This document shows positions 1 through 7,232 of a stretch of 64,000 bases of DNA, in pieces. Location of the stretch: NCBI GenBank assembly GCA_041821265.1, contig JBGUEQ010000009.1, forward strand, positions 1 to 64,000. Reading direction: 5' to 3'. Under the pieces are notes generated by a model, which worked only from the letters and a program-made list of their open reading frames with translations, had not been told where the DNA came from and searched no databases. The translations under genes were made by a program, and so were the position numbers. Within the stretch, counting starts at the first letter, position 1; every line of letters begins with the position of its first letter. This DNA comes from Lachnotalea sp041821265. Its GTDB lineage: Bacteria > Bacillota > Clostridia > Lachnospirales > Lachnospiraceae.

Positions 1-203
1 ATTTTAAGACTCCAATCTATAGTAAAGTTCATTAAAAGTGCAAGGAAAATGAGTTTCGGTTAACAAAACCCTTGCATTTATTATACTATAAAGTAGCCTA
101 AAAGTCAGTAAAATCAATACTTTTTTGGTTAATCAGCAGACACTAATTAAACCCATCGTATTTTGAGAAAATATTGTAATTACTATATATTTTACTAAAG
201 TAA
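1..203. other. Noncoding left edge
   Basis: No gene is visible here. The only structure seen is an inverted repeat TGCAAGG (39-45) / CCTTGCA (70-76), which lies downstream of the J-domain gene and could be part of its 3' end. There is no clear T-run terminator. Confidence 0.4.
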
Positions 204-1043
204 CTACAATCCCCAATCTGATTTTAACTGATTAAGAAGTTTCATTTCTTCTGATGTATCTTTTCCAGGGTTACTATCTGGATGGAATTTTTTTGATAAA
301 ACTCTATAAAACTGTTTCAACATTTCCTTATCTTCTAAATCGTGGTTACTCTGATTATTATTAAAGTAACTACCACTACCGGAAAAGTTTTTACTGTAGT
401 TACTGTAAAAATCCTCTTGATAACCACGACTTTTTTCCTCATATTCCTTTCGTACTTCATAATCAGCCTTTATTTTGTCCAGCTTATCCTTATTCATTAG
501 ATTACCAAATACATCATAGCATTCGTCATATTTACTACTTGTACCATCCAAATCGTATTTGCTATTGAACTTGGTCTTATTAAGCGCATACACAGTTGTT
601 ACATTCTCATGTTCCTCATGGGTTATGTATTCCTCGGTCTGTCTAAATTCATTTTGTATTGATTCAATTAATGGATTTAGCTTTTCTTCCACCAAATCAT
701 AAATTAATTCTTCTTCTACTCCAAGTTCACAAGCAGCTGCATTAATTTTTCTATTGCAGTAATCATATACATTAAACCATTCTTCTGCTATATCGTAATA
801 CTTTACTGTACATAGTGAATACTGTTTCTTCTTAACTCTGCCATCTTCTCTGTAGCTTTGATGTATACTAACTTTATAGGCCTTTTTGACTGGCCTTTCA
901 AAACGTTCATCACTGAATCTATACCAATAATGGCTCATATCCTCCCCATTGAATGACATACTCATAAAGCATGAATGCAATTCTTTGGAATGACCATTTT
1001 TATTTGGCTTCTTTGTTTCTATTTCTTGTATTACACAAAACAC
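204..1043 (-). CDS. J-domain-containing protein of mobile element
   Basis: 279 residues. The last ~40 residues form the second half of a DnaJ J-domain, with an HPD motif at about residues 254-256 (FHPD) and flanking helices. J-domains stimulate Hsp70 ATPase, so a DnaK-recruiting co-chaperone role is inferred. The larger N-terminal part has no family I recognise and is followed by a Ser/Asn/Gly-rich linker (~220-238). The start is a GTG preceded by a GGTGGTGG purine stretch. It is the most distal minus-strand gene of the first element that the window shows. Its role in the element is unknown. Confidence 0.6.
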   Translation of the reverse strand: MFCVIQEIETKKPNKNGHSKELHSCFMSMSFNGEDMSHYWYRFSDERFERPVKKAYKVSIHQSYREDGRVKKKQYSLCTVKYYDIAEEWFNVYDYCNRKINAAACELGVEEELIYDLVEEKLNPLIESIQNEFRQTEEYITHEEHENVTTVYALNKTKFNSKYDLDGTSSKYDECYDVFGNLMNKDKLDKIKADYEVRKEYEEKSRGYQEDFYSNYSKNFSGSGSYFNNNQSNHDLEDKEMLKQFYRVLSKKFHPDSNPGKDTSEEMKLLNQLKSDWGL

Positions 1044-1100
1044 TTAACTACCACCACCTATATTGTAGTTATCGCATTAATAAATATAATAACTGCAGAA

Positions 1101-1637
1101 TTACTTTTGCTTTATTTTAAATAGACCCTTTCTCCTTGCTCGCTCTGATCTAATCCCTTGGATATAGCCGTACATAAAAACATCGAAAAAAGCAAAAAAA
1201 CCATTTTCATTACAATTTATTTTTAGCAACGAAAAAATCATTTCATAATTATGATCATAGATTGCAATGTTTTGTTTTCCCAAAATTTTTTGTATTTTTT
1301 TTGCTTCTTTTGTGGTCTGTATATGTTTTCTATATAACATCACATCATATAATAATTCTAATTCTTCATCCGCTTTTCCAATAAATTTATTATTTATTAT
1401 AATTCTTCCTTCTTCATCTGCTCCAAGATACTTTACCGCTAACTTTTTGTAAAATTCAAACCTTATATTATCTCTATTTAATATAAGAATATCGTCTCCA
1501 TCGTTATAAAACATTGTTAACGTCTCTATACGAGAACCTTGGAATTGCTTAATAAGATCATTTTTTCTTTTCTCCGTCAAATCCTCAATTCCACATGACA
1601 TTATATTCAATTCTTCATTCACCATTAAATAACTCAT
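1101..1637 (-). CDS. Hypothetical protein of mobile element
   Basis: About 178 residues from the ATG that follows AAGGAG at 9 nt spacing. A longer in-frame start at 1694 lacks a ribosome binding site. The protein is charged, has no membrane segment and no motif I recognise. It ends in a basic tail (RARRKGLFKIKQK). It lies between the J-domain gene and the regulatory block, on the same strand. Function unknown. Confidence 0.5.
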   Translation of the reverse strand: MSYLMVNEELNIMSCGIEDLTEKRKNDLIKQFQGSRIETLTMFYNDGDDILILNRDNIRFEFYKKLAVKYLGADEEGRIIINNKFIGKADEELELLYDVMLYRKHIQTTKEAKKIQKILGKQNIAIYDHNYEMIFSLLKINCNENGFFAFFDVFMYGYIQGIRSERARRKGLFKIKQK

Positions 1638-1727
1638 ATAGTTTTTCTCCTTATTGTGTTGCGCAAAAGCAAATATTTTGATATACTGAAACAAATATCC
1701 GACTTTGTGTGATGGACGGGTTACTTT

Positions 1728-1768
1728 GTCATTAACTAAGTTTGCGGCTTAGCTAATGACTTTTTATT
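1728..1768 (+). terminator. Hairpin with T-run, plus strand
   Basis: A long stem (GTCATTAaCTAAG / CTTAGcTAATGAC, 7-nt loop) is followed by TTTTTATT on the plus strand. All neighbouring genes are on the minus strand, so what it would terminate is unclear. Confidence 0.5.
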
Positions 1769-1816
1769 GCATTTTATATAAATCTGTTTCTTCTCTAAAT
1801 GACTTTCGTTGCATCA

Positions 1817-1999
1817 TTACCACCACTCAACTTGATTATTACAAAACTTATAATGCCACCAATTACCGCTTTCGTAGCGAATGCAGAGAACATTATTTTC
1901 TAACCAGTATTCTTTGATTTCACCCTCCTCCCACGTCTCAAATGCCTGTTTGTGAGCTACCATGCATTTCTTTGATAATTCTTCCAGTTCCGATTTCAT
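1817..1999 (-). CDS. Small hypothetical phage-type protein
   Basis: 60 residues with an N-terminal charged helix and a Trp-rich C-terminus (NWWHYKF, VEWW). GGAGTG precedes the ATG by 5 nt, which supports a real gene. It sits directly downstream of the excisionase-like gene and is probably co-transcribed with it. No recognised family. Confidence 0.5.
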   Translation of the reverse strand: MKSELEELSKKCMVAHKQAFETWEEGEIKEYWLENNVLCIRYESGNWWHYKFCNNQVEWW

Positions 2000-2025
2000 G
2001 TAATCACTCCAATTCTTATGTGAAT

Positions 2026-2280
2026 TTAATAAATTTTACGAATCTTGCCATAATCACCCTGTTTAACTTCTTCTACCTCTGGATTTTGAAAATATTCTAT
2101 TACAGAATCCAAATTAATTAAATTCCTCACACCTGCTTTATAAGAGCGTATTCTTCCCTGCTTAACTAACTTTCGCAAATAATCTTCACCGACAACGCTT
2201 CCTGGGTCCATTTCATGTAGATACTCATACACCTGCCTAATTGTTCTCATTCTTGGAACACATACTGTTACATCACTCAT
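2026..2280 (-). CDS. Excisionase-like HTH DNA-binding protein
   Basis: 84 residues. Residues ~12-65 read like the winged-helix fold of excisionase/helix-turn-helix-17 proteins (TIRQVYEYL ... YLRKLVKQGRIRSYKAG ... NLDSVIEYF), ending in the typical hydrophobic strand. As the only such gene in this element it is the likely directionality factor for the integrase at 7233-8555, although it lies 5 kb away. It could instead be a simple transcriptional regulator. Confidence 0.55.
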   Translation of the reverse strand: MSDVTVCVPRMRTIRQVYEYLHEMDPGSVVGEDYLRKLVKQGRIRSYKAGVRNLINLDSVIEYFQNPEVEEVKQGDYGKIRKIY

Positions 2281-2311
2281 CTAAATCACCCAATACCTCT
2301 CTTGACTTGAT

Positions 2312-2950
2312 TTATGCAGTTACTCTTAATAAAGACATACTGTAATGATTTGTAAGAATTTCCTTTCTTTGCTCACATGAAAGTTTAGCTATGATTAGCC
2401 CAATATCAATACGTTGAAGTTCTTCAATTTTCAAAATCTGTTCTACTGACAAATAAGGTCTTATGGAATTAACTTTTTTATCTATCCCATTCAGCTCTTT
2501 GAATTTTGAAGCTGTGACACCTAAAACAATTTTATTAATCATATTAATTTCATTGACGTAATGATAAAACATAGGTTTCTCATGAGCGTTCATTATTGCA
2601 TCTGTAAAAGCTGGAAACTCAAGTTTAGCTTGCTGCAATGACTTTATAAAATCTTCCATTTCATTAAATTGTTGTATGTATGTTTCTTTAAACTTAGAGG
2701 CTTTCTTTCCACGATAACCCATTACCAGAAAAGTAAATCCATCTTTTGTCATGTTGTATTCTGGATATAGTTTCCCTCGAACTTTGTAATTTGATAGCTC
2801 AAAATTGAGCCGTGAAAAATCATTACTGCAATCTAATGTTTCTATATCTTTAAGTACATTTTTATGCTCTTTTCCAAACACCTCAGCCACTTTTCTACTC
2901 GTTGTAACTGGTTGTCCGTTTCTCTCTTGTATAAAGGTAATTGAATTCAT
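2312..2950 (-). CDS. Rha family phage regulatory protein
   Basis: 212 residues. The N-terminal ~100 residues carry the Rha signature: PVTTSRKVAEVFGKEHKNVL, then a DGFTFLVMGYRGKKASKFKE block. Rha proteins are temperate-phage regulators that interfere with infection in some hosts. The C-terminal half has a different, unrecognised domain ending in RVTA. It shares strand and architecture with the next gene, and both end in VTA, which suggests a divergent pair of paralogues. Confidence 0.75.
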   Translation of the reverse strand: MNSITFIQERNGQPVTTSRKVAEVFGKEHKNVLKDIETLDCSNDFSRLNFELSNYKVRGKLYPEYNMTKDGFTFLVMGYRGKKASKFKETYIQQFNEMEDFIKSLQQAKLEFPAFTDAIMNAHEKPMFYHYVNEINMINKIVLGVTASKFKELNGIDKKVNSIRPYLSVEQILKIEELQRIDIGLIIAKLSCEQRKEILTNHYSMSLLRVTA

Positions 2951-3015
2951 AATTCCACCCTTTCATACAATTTAATTTTGAATTATATCTATTACTGATA
3001 CGCTCAAATCTTGTG

Positions 3016-3672
3016 CTAAGCTGTTACATCTAAATATGCTAAATCCTTAATAGTTTCTAATCTTCTTTTACAATCTTGATAAATCTCTTTGTAAGGTTTG
3101 TCCATCGCTATACCTATTTGTATACACTTTAAAATTGTATGTTCCATAAGTGACAAATTATTAAGTTGAAATGTGTTAGCTTCATCGCGCTTTGTTATCC
3201 CTGCACTTTTATTAGCTAATTTAGAATATGTAACATATAGCTTATCCGAATGAGTTGAACCTTGCTCTTTTGCATATTCAACTAATTGTTTAATTACATC
3301 AGTTTCAGAGTTTCTTATAATCTTTCCTTGCTGACGTGTTTCAATCCATACCTTTGATTGTCTTTCTAAAATGAATTTACGCATTTCGAAGAATTGGCGT
3401 ACTAATTCAATTTTGAATTTTACAACCGTATCTGTATTTCTTAATAATGTAATTAAAAATGTTGCTTGTTGTTCATTTAATTGATACACTTTTTGCTCTT
3501 GTCCACTCGATGTAGGTGCGATTTTAAATCGCACCTTTCCAAACTGTTCAATGCTTAAGATATATTTGTCAATTACTCTTTGTACTGATCGATGTTTATT
3601 TCCAGTTCCATTTGCAATCACTAAACTATCCGTAAAAATGTCGTTACCTTTTATTGAAACTAATTCATTCAT
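3016..3672 (-). CDS. Rha family phage regulatory protein (second copy)
   Basis: 218 residues. The N-terminus has a Rha-like pattern: IANGTGNKHRSVQRVIDKY, then EQQATFLITLLRNTD and VKFKIELVRQFFEMR. The C-terminal half is helical and charged. It sits between the cro-like gene and the first rha-like gene in one minus-strand operon. Having two Rha-type genes in tandem in one lysis-lysogeny region is unusual. Family assignment is less certain than for its neighbour. Confidence 0.6.
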   Translation of the reverse strand: MNELVSIKGNDIFTDSLVIANGTGNKHRSVQRVIDKYILSIEQFGKVRFKIAPTSSGQEQKVYQLNEQQATFLITLLRNTDTVVKFKIELVRQFFEMRKFILERQSKVWIETRQQGKIIRNSETDVIKQLVEYAKEQGSTHSDKLYVTYSKLANKSAGITKRDEANTFQLNNLSLMEHTILKCIQIGIAMDKPYKEIYQDCKRRLETIKDLAYLDVTA

Positions 3673-3693
3673 CTAATGACTCATTTTCGCATT

Positions 3694-3912
3694 TTACGCG
3701 ACATACTGACTAAAAAAAATATTATTAATCTCATAAATGTTTAATTTTAAAACTTGAGCTATTAAATTAACATCTTTTATAGAAAAACTTTCTCCATTAC
3801 CGCTTATTTTTCTATATAAAGTTGTTTTATCGACTCCCATTTTTTCTGCTAGATCAGATATACTCAGCCCATTTTCAACTATCTTTCCTTTTAGCTTATT
3901 TACATTAACCAT
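3694..3912 (-). CDS. Cro-like XRE transcriptional regulator
   Basis: 72 residues from the ATG after AAGGAGGTGG (a longer upstream start at 3939 has no SD). The helix-turn-helix reads LSISDLAEKMGVDKTTLYRKI, followed by VNLIAQVLKL, a typical XRE fold with almost nothing else. It is divergently transcribed from the repressor at 4087 across an operator-rich 170-bp spacer, the classic Cro position. It heads the minus-strand operon with the two rha-like genes and the excisionase-like gene. Confidence 0.8.
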   Translation of the reverse strand: MVNVNKLKGKIVENGLSISDLAEKMGVDKTTLYRKISGNGESFSIKDVNLIAQVLKLNIYEINNIFFSQYVA

Positions 3913-3929
3913 ATCATCCACCTCCTTAA

Positions 3930-4047
3930 TTCGCACCATTTGCGACTATCTAAATATTAACACTACATTTTTCAAATGTCAATACGTTTTTCGCATTATA
4001 TGCATATTTACTTTTATTTTTACTAATTTCTGTTGCACATTTGCGAA
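3930..4047. promoter_or_regulatory. Operator half-sites of divergent switch
   Basis: The half-site TTCGCA or its complement occurs at 3930-3935, 3940-3945 (variant TTGCGA), 3990-3995 and 4041-4047 (TTGCGAA). These overlap or flank both promoters of the cro/repressor pair, as expected for repressor operators. Confidence 0.5.
3954..3982 (-). promoter_or_regulatory. Promoter for cro-like operon
   Basis: Minus-strand TTGACA (3977-3982) and TAATAT (3954-3959) with a 17-bp spacer, directly upstream of the cro-like gene. Confidence 0.75.
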
Positions 4048-4061
4048 TCAAGTGATACAAT
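4033..4061 (+). promoter_or_regulatory. Promoter for XRE repressor
   Basis: Plus-strand TTGCAC (4033-4038) and TACAAT (4056-4061) with a 17-bp spacer. A TTGCGAA operator half-site lies within the spacer, consistent with autoregulation. Confidence 0.7.
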
Positions 4062-4086
4062 ATTCGTAATTAGGAGGAATTAAATC

Positions 4087-4662
4087 ATGACTACGGGTGA
4101 AAGAATAAAAAGAAGAAGAAATGAGTTAGATTTATCAGTTGAAACGATCGCTGACTTATTAGGAAAAAATAGAGCTACAATTTACAGATATGAAAGTGAC
4201 GAGATTGAAAACTTGCCAACTACTGTTTTAGAACCACTGGCTAAAATATTAAAAACAACTCCTGCTGAATTGATGGGATGGAATGATGAAATATCATTTA
4301 ACCAAGAAATACATGAAAAATGGGGATTTGAAGGGTACTTAAAATCAATTGGATGGACATATGAACACATAAGTTTTACAGATGGACTAAACTGTGATAA
4401 ATGTCAAGAGAGACGATTTGCAAGTTGGTCTGGGCACCAGACTACTAAAGATAAATATCCTGATGGTAATTTTGAACCTTTCTGTGAACATTGTAAGATA
4501 AAAGATTCATATTATACATTGACGAATAGCTCTGTATCTTTCAATGTTTCTACTGATGATTTTGATAATTTAATTAAAGCTTGTAAATTACATTTATTGG
4601 ATCAATTACAACAGTTATTTCAAAAAAGTACAAACAATCTATTTAATGAAAATAAAGAATAA
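4087..4662 (+). CDS. XRE repressor with Cys-rich C-terminal domain
   Basis: 191 residues. Residues 1-65 are an XRE helix-turn-helix (ERIKRRRNELDLSVETIADLL, then RATIYRYES and PLAKILKTTPAELMGW). Instead of a LexA/S24 peptidase, the C-terminal part has CDKCQ (~103) and CEHC (~135), a possible zinc ribbon. SD AGGAGG is 6 nt before ATG. The divergent position opposite the cro-like gene makes it the likely lysogeny repressor of the first element. Without an S24 domain, induction by RecA cleavage is not expected. Confidence 0.75.
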   Translation: MTTGERIKRRRNELDLSVETIADLLGKNRATIYRYESDEIENLPTTVLEPLAKILKTTPAELMGWNDEISFNQEIHEKWGFEGYLKSIGWTYEHISFTDGLNCDKCQERRFASWSGHQTTKDKYPDGNFEPFCEHCKIKDSYYTLTNSSVSFNVSTDDFDNLIKACKLHLLDQLQQLFQKSTNNLFNENKE

Positions 4663-4955
4663 AATACGAGGTTTACCCCAAATGTGAAAAAACATGTACA
4701 ATATAAATTTATTGTACATCTTATTTCGTTACCTACCCTAAAATTTTCGGGTACCTTGCATTTCATCACCCACCAAAAACAATTAAGGTTATTATCGTAC
4801 CAACGGAAGAAAATTCACCAAACACTTACTAAATTTTAGTAGGAAACTCAAATTCACAGCATAGGGAATCGCGTTAATACCATTTAAAGGGGTTATTATG
4901 CTTTATCTTAAGGGCATTTTGATAAATAGAAAACACTAGAAAGTGGGAAAGTACT
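4663..4955. other. Noncoding spacer with hairpin
   Basis: No gene with a ribosome binding site is seen. An ATGTACAATA / TTATTGTACAT hairpin at about 4692-4717 may terminate the repressor transcript, although the T-run is weak. Confidence 0.35.
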
Positions 4956-5171
4956 ATGGCTAAAAAAGGAAAAATCAACAAAGAAACTGGACAATTAGCT
5001 TGTCCTAAATGTGGTTGCACTAGCTTATCCGACCAAAAGAAAGGGTATGGTATTGGCAAAGGTGTCGTTGGGGCGGCTGTGTTGGGTCCCATAGGATTAA
5101 TTGCAGGAAATATTGGAAAACAAAAAATTGTAGTTAAATGTATGCATTGCGGAAATAAATGGACTGTTTAA
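4956..5171 (+). CDS. Small zinc-ribbon, glycine-rich protein
   Basis: 71 residues. Two CxxC pairs (CPKCG at ~16 and CMHCG at ~62) flank a Gly/Val/Ala-rich hydrophobic stretch (GIGKGVVGAAVLGPIGLIAG) that resembles a glycine-zipper or short membrane segment. It fits small zinc-ribbon membrane proteins seen in Firmicutes genomes and mobile elements. Function unknown. Confidence 0.6.
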   Translation: MAKKGKINKETGQLACPKCGCTSLSDQKKGYGIGKGVVGAAVLGPIGLIAGNIGKQKIVVKCMHCGNKWTV

Positions 5172-5186
5172 AATAAAAACCGCTCC

Positions 5187-5402
5187 ATGGGAGTTGAAAA
5201 TGGTGACATAGTAATTGTTCAAGTTGGCGAAGAAGTTTTATGCAGAAAATTAATAAAATACCCAGACAGTATACGGTTAATGCCTTTCAATCCAACATGT
5301 GAACCAAAGTATTTTACAGATGATGAAATAGAAAATCTTTCAGTTATTATAATTGGTAAAGTTATTGAAAGTAGGCGAAAATATACAACCAAAGAAAACT
5401 AA
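5187..5402 (+). pseudogene. C-terminal remnant of LexA/S24-type repressor
   Basis: The 71-codon frame reads like the C-terminal half of an S24 (LexA/CI) peptidase: ENGDIVIVQVGEE, then VLCRKLIKYPDSIRLMPFNP, then IENLSVIIIGKVIESRR. The helix-turn-helix and the serine-bearing N-terminal half are missing. It begins 15 bp after the zinc-ribbon gene and has no clear SD. It is most simply the scar of a deletion that removed an older, RecA-cleavable repressor from the element. Confidence 0.55.
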
Positions 5403-5510
5403 GGAGGATTACAAGGTTATCGTCACAAAAGACGAAAACTCATGATTGATATTTTCGCCAAAAGATTGTCGAAATAAATTTCATACTAAAATATTTGCGT
5501 TCTCTTATAA

Positions 5511-5550
5511 ATATGTGCATTTGCACATATAAATACGCATTTGCACATAT
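5511..5550. promoter_or_regulatory. Palindromic operator repeats
   Basis: A 20-bp perfect palindrome (ATATGTGCATTTGCACATAT variant arms, 5511-5530) is followed by a half-repeat GCATTTGCACATAT (5537-5550). It lies just upstream of the XRE gene at 5590 and is a likely operator for it. Confidence 0.5.
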
Positions 5551-5589
5551 TTATTATTGTTTTCTAACATATGAAAGGATGGTTAATAA

Positions 5590-5931
5590 ATGATAGTATA
5601 TTATAAATTGTTTGATTTAGTTAAGAGACAAGGATTGAAAAAGACTTATTTAGTGTCCGTGATATCTGGATCTACACTTGCTAAACTTGGAAATAATCAT
5701 TCTGTTAGCATAGATGTAATTAATAGGCTATGTTTGTTTTTAGATTGTCAACCAGGTGACATTACTGAATACATTCCAGGGGAATAGCCAAAACAGATAA
5801 TTAAGAAGACTAAACCAATAATAGACACAAATTCTCAATTATCTGAATTGGATACAGAATTTTCAAAAAGATTAAATACTTTAGATGGACCAAGTGAAAG
5901 AGATAAAGAACTTTTAAAACTGATAGGCTAA
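5590..5931 (+). pseudogene. XRE regulator interrupted by in-frame TAG
   Basis: The first 65 codons encode a compact Cro/C1-type HTH (LFDLVKRQGLKKTYLVSV ... INRLCLFLDCQPGDITEYI) with a good SD (AAAGGATGG). The frame then meets TAG at 5785-5787 and continues open and protein-like for 47 codons (... LDTEFSKRLNTLDG ... LLKLIG) to TAA at 5929-5931. A point mutation in a 113-codon gene is the simplest reading. The 65-residue HTH may still be made and functional. An operator-like palindrome lies upstream. Confidence 0.55.
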
Positions 5932-6100
5932 TAAAAGAATCTATGCTTTCCCATCTTAGGGGAAATTATAAAAGCTTTATCCTAAAGTTTCAGCCATTCA
6001 TGACGAAAAACTTATAGTACCTTGATAATAATATACTTACCTAGGGAACCGTCGGGGCGATATTCTGGCCACCTACTTTTAAGAAAGGGGCTGGTTGCTT

Positions 6101-6190
6101 ATGTACGTTACTTTTAATGACTTATTTACATTTGTTATTATGCTAGTTGCAGTCATAACTCTTGTTATAAATTTTAAGCATAAAAAATAA
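6101..6190 (+). CDS. Holin-like small toxin, putative type I toxin
   Basis: 29 residues, MYVTFNDLFTFVIMLVAVIT followed by LVINFKHKK. It has a single membrane helix and a basic tail, the layout of the Hol_Tox/TxpA-like membrane toxins of Firmicutes type I toxin-antitoxin systems. GAAAGGGG lies ~10 nt before ATG. It faces a convergent antisense promoter, and the two transcripts share a bidirectional terminator. The toxin is expected to damage the membrane when its antisense RNA is lost. Too short for automatic gene calling. Confidence 0.65.
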   Translation: MYVTFNDLFTFVIMLVAVITLVINFKHKK

Positions 6191-6220
6191 CGCCCTCACC
6201 CGCAAAGTATAGCGTTATTT
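6185..6220. terminator. Bidirectional terminator of toxin/antitoxin pair
   Basis: Perfect 9-bp stem AAATAACGC (6185-6193) / GCGTTATTT (6212-6220), with T-runs on both strands. It lies at the 3' end of both convergent transcripts. Confidence 0.75.
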
Positions 6221-6276
6221 TTTGTTACATATTTACCGAGGTGGCTAGCTCATATCTAGCTGTCGGTTCTCTTGTT
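6185..6276 (-). ncRNA. Putative antisense antitoxin RNA
   Basis: A minus-strand transcript of ~90 nt is predicted from the strong promoter at 6283-6311 to the shared terminator, overlapping the 3' end of the toxin mRNA. Its 5' part (GAACCG...GATAT...GCCACCT, 6270-6238) closely resembles the toxin mRNA leader at 6045-6073 in the same sense. No ORF lies in it. Confidence 0.6.
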
Positions 6277-6282
6277 AAGTAT

Positions 6283-6311
6283 ATTATACTATTCTGTACG
6301 AATACTGTCAA
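6283..6311 (-). promoter_or_regulatory. Antitoxin RNA promoter
   Basis: Consensus sigma-A promoter on the minus strand: TTGACA (6306-6311), 17-bp spacer, TATAAT (6283-6288). Confidence 0.85.
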
Positions 6312-6379
6312 CAAACAAAACATTCCAAGATCTGAAAAAATACTACTAATAAGGGGATAAAAAGAAAGAGGGAACGAGT

Positions 6380-7087
6380 ATGAAAAAGATTAAGACCATT
6401 ATGGCATTATTGGTAATTACTTTGTGTATGTCAATTATCATACCTGACATTGTGCCATCGACAAATGCTATTTCTACGGTTAATGCTGCAACTAAAATAA
6501 CACTAAATTCAACAAAGCTTACTATGGTAAAAAAAGATTCTTATTCATTAAAAATTACAGGAACTAAGAGAAAGGCAAATTGGACCTCTATCAATAAAAG
6601 TGTAGTAACTGTTTCCAAGAATGGAAAAGTAAAAGCACGCGGTAACGGCAAAGCAACTATAATTGCTAAAGTCGGTAAAAAGAAATTTAAGTGCGAAGTC
6701 GAAGTAACAACTAAAAAGAAAATAGATGCTAAATTATCCAAAATTTATACGTGGACATGTTCAGATATTTGGAATAATGGATTTTGTAATATATACCATT
6801 ATATAGAAGATGGTAACGGTTATTCTGGTCAACAAATAAATATTGATAAAACTATATCGAAATTAAATTCCGCATTAAAGAAAAAATCATCTTACAACAA
6901 ATATGTAAATTCTCTAACAAATAAAAAATATATAAAGTATATAAAATCTTGGAATATAATCAATTCAGAAGTTGATATACCGCATAAAATCATTAAAGAA
7001 ACAAAGCCTGTTGCAAGTAGTAATTCATATTTTCCATCCGAAAAATTAGGTGCTGAAATATGGACATTATTTTCTCTTGTTTATTAA
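6380..7087 (+). CDS. Secreted protein with bacterial Ig-like (Big2) domain
   Basis: 235 residues. An N-terminal signal peptide (MKKIKTIMALLVITLCMSII..., cleavage near NAA/ATK ~38) is followed by a Big2-type Ig domain (~38-110: ITLNSTKLTMVKKDSYSL ... VVTVSKNGKVKARGNGKATI). The remaining ~120 residues match nothing I know and contain two Cys. GAAAGAGGGAACGAG precedes the ATG. It is likely a cell-surface or secreted accessory (conversion) protein of the first element, placed between the toxin locus and the integrase. Confidence 0.7.
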   Translation: MKKIKTIMALLVITLCMSIIIPDIVPSTNAISTVNAATKITLNSTKLTMVKKDSYSLKITGTKRKANWTSINKSVVTVSKNGKVKARGNGKATIIAKVGKKKFKCEVEVTTKKKIDAKLSKIYTWTCSDIWNNGFCNIYHYIEDGNGYSGQQINIDKTISKLNSALKKKSSYNKYVNSLTNKKYIKYIKSWNIINSEVDIPHKIIKETKPVASSNSYFPSEKLGAEIWTLFSLVY

Positions 7088-7096
7088 ATCTTCATA

Positions 7097-7165
7097 AAAA
7101 ACCGCCCCTACACCACTAGGAACGGTCTTAATAGATGAAACTCATAAACCTAAAGGCTATTGAAA
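7097..7165 (+). ncRNA. Structured leader upstream of integrase 1
   Basis: AAAAACCGCCC, then an imperfect hairpin 7101-7126 (outer ACCG/CGGT, inner CCTA/TAGG), then ATAGATGAAACTCATAAAC. The same arrangement, with a changed but still paired inner helix, precedes the prophage integrase (49237-49300). There is no T-run after the hairpin. Candidate cis-acting RNA element; function unknown. Confidence 0.45.
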
Positions 7166-7232
7166 TATCACCATGTTCAAAAGATATTGTATCATATAGC
7201 CCTATTTAAGTACACCCATAAGGAGAAATAAT

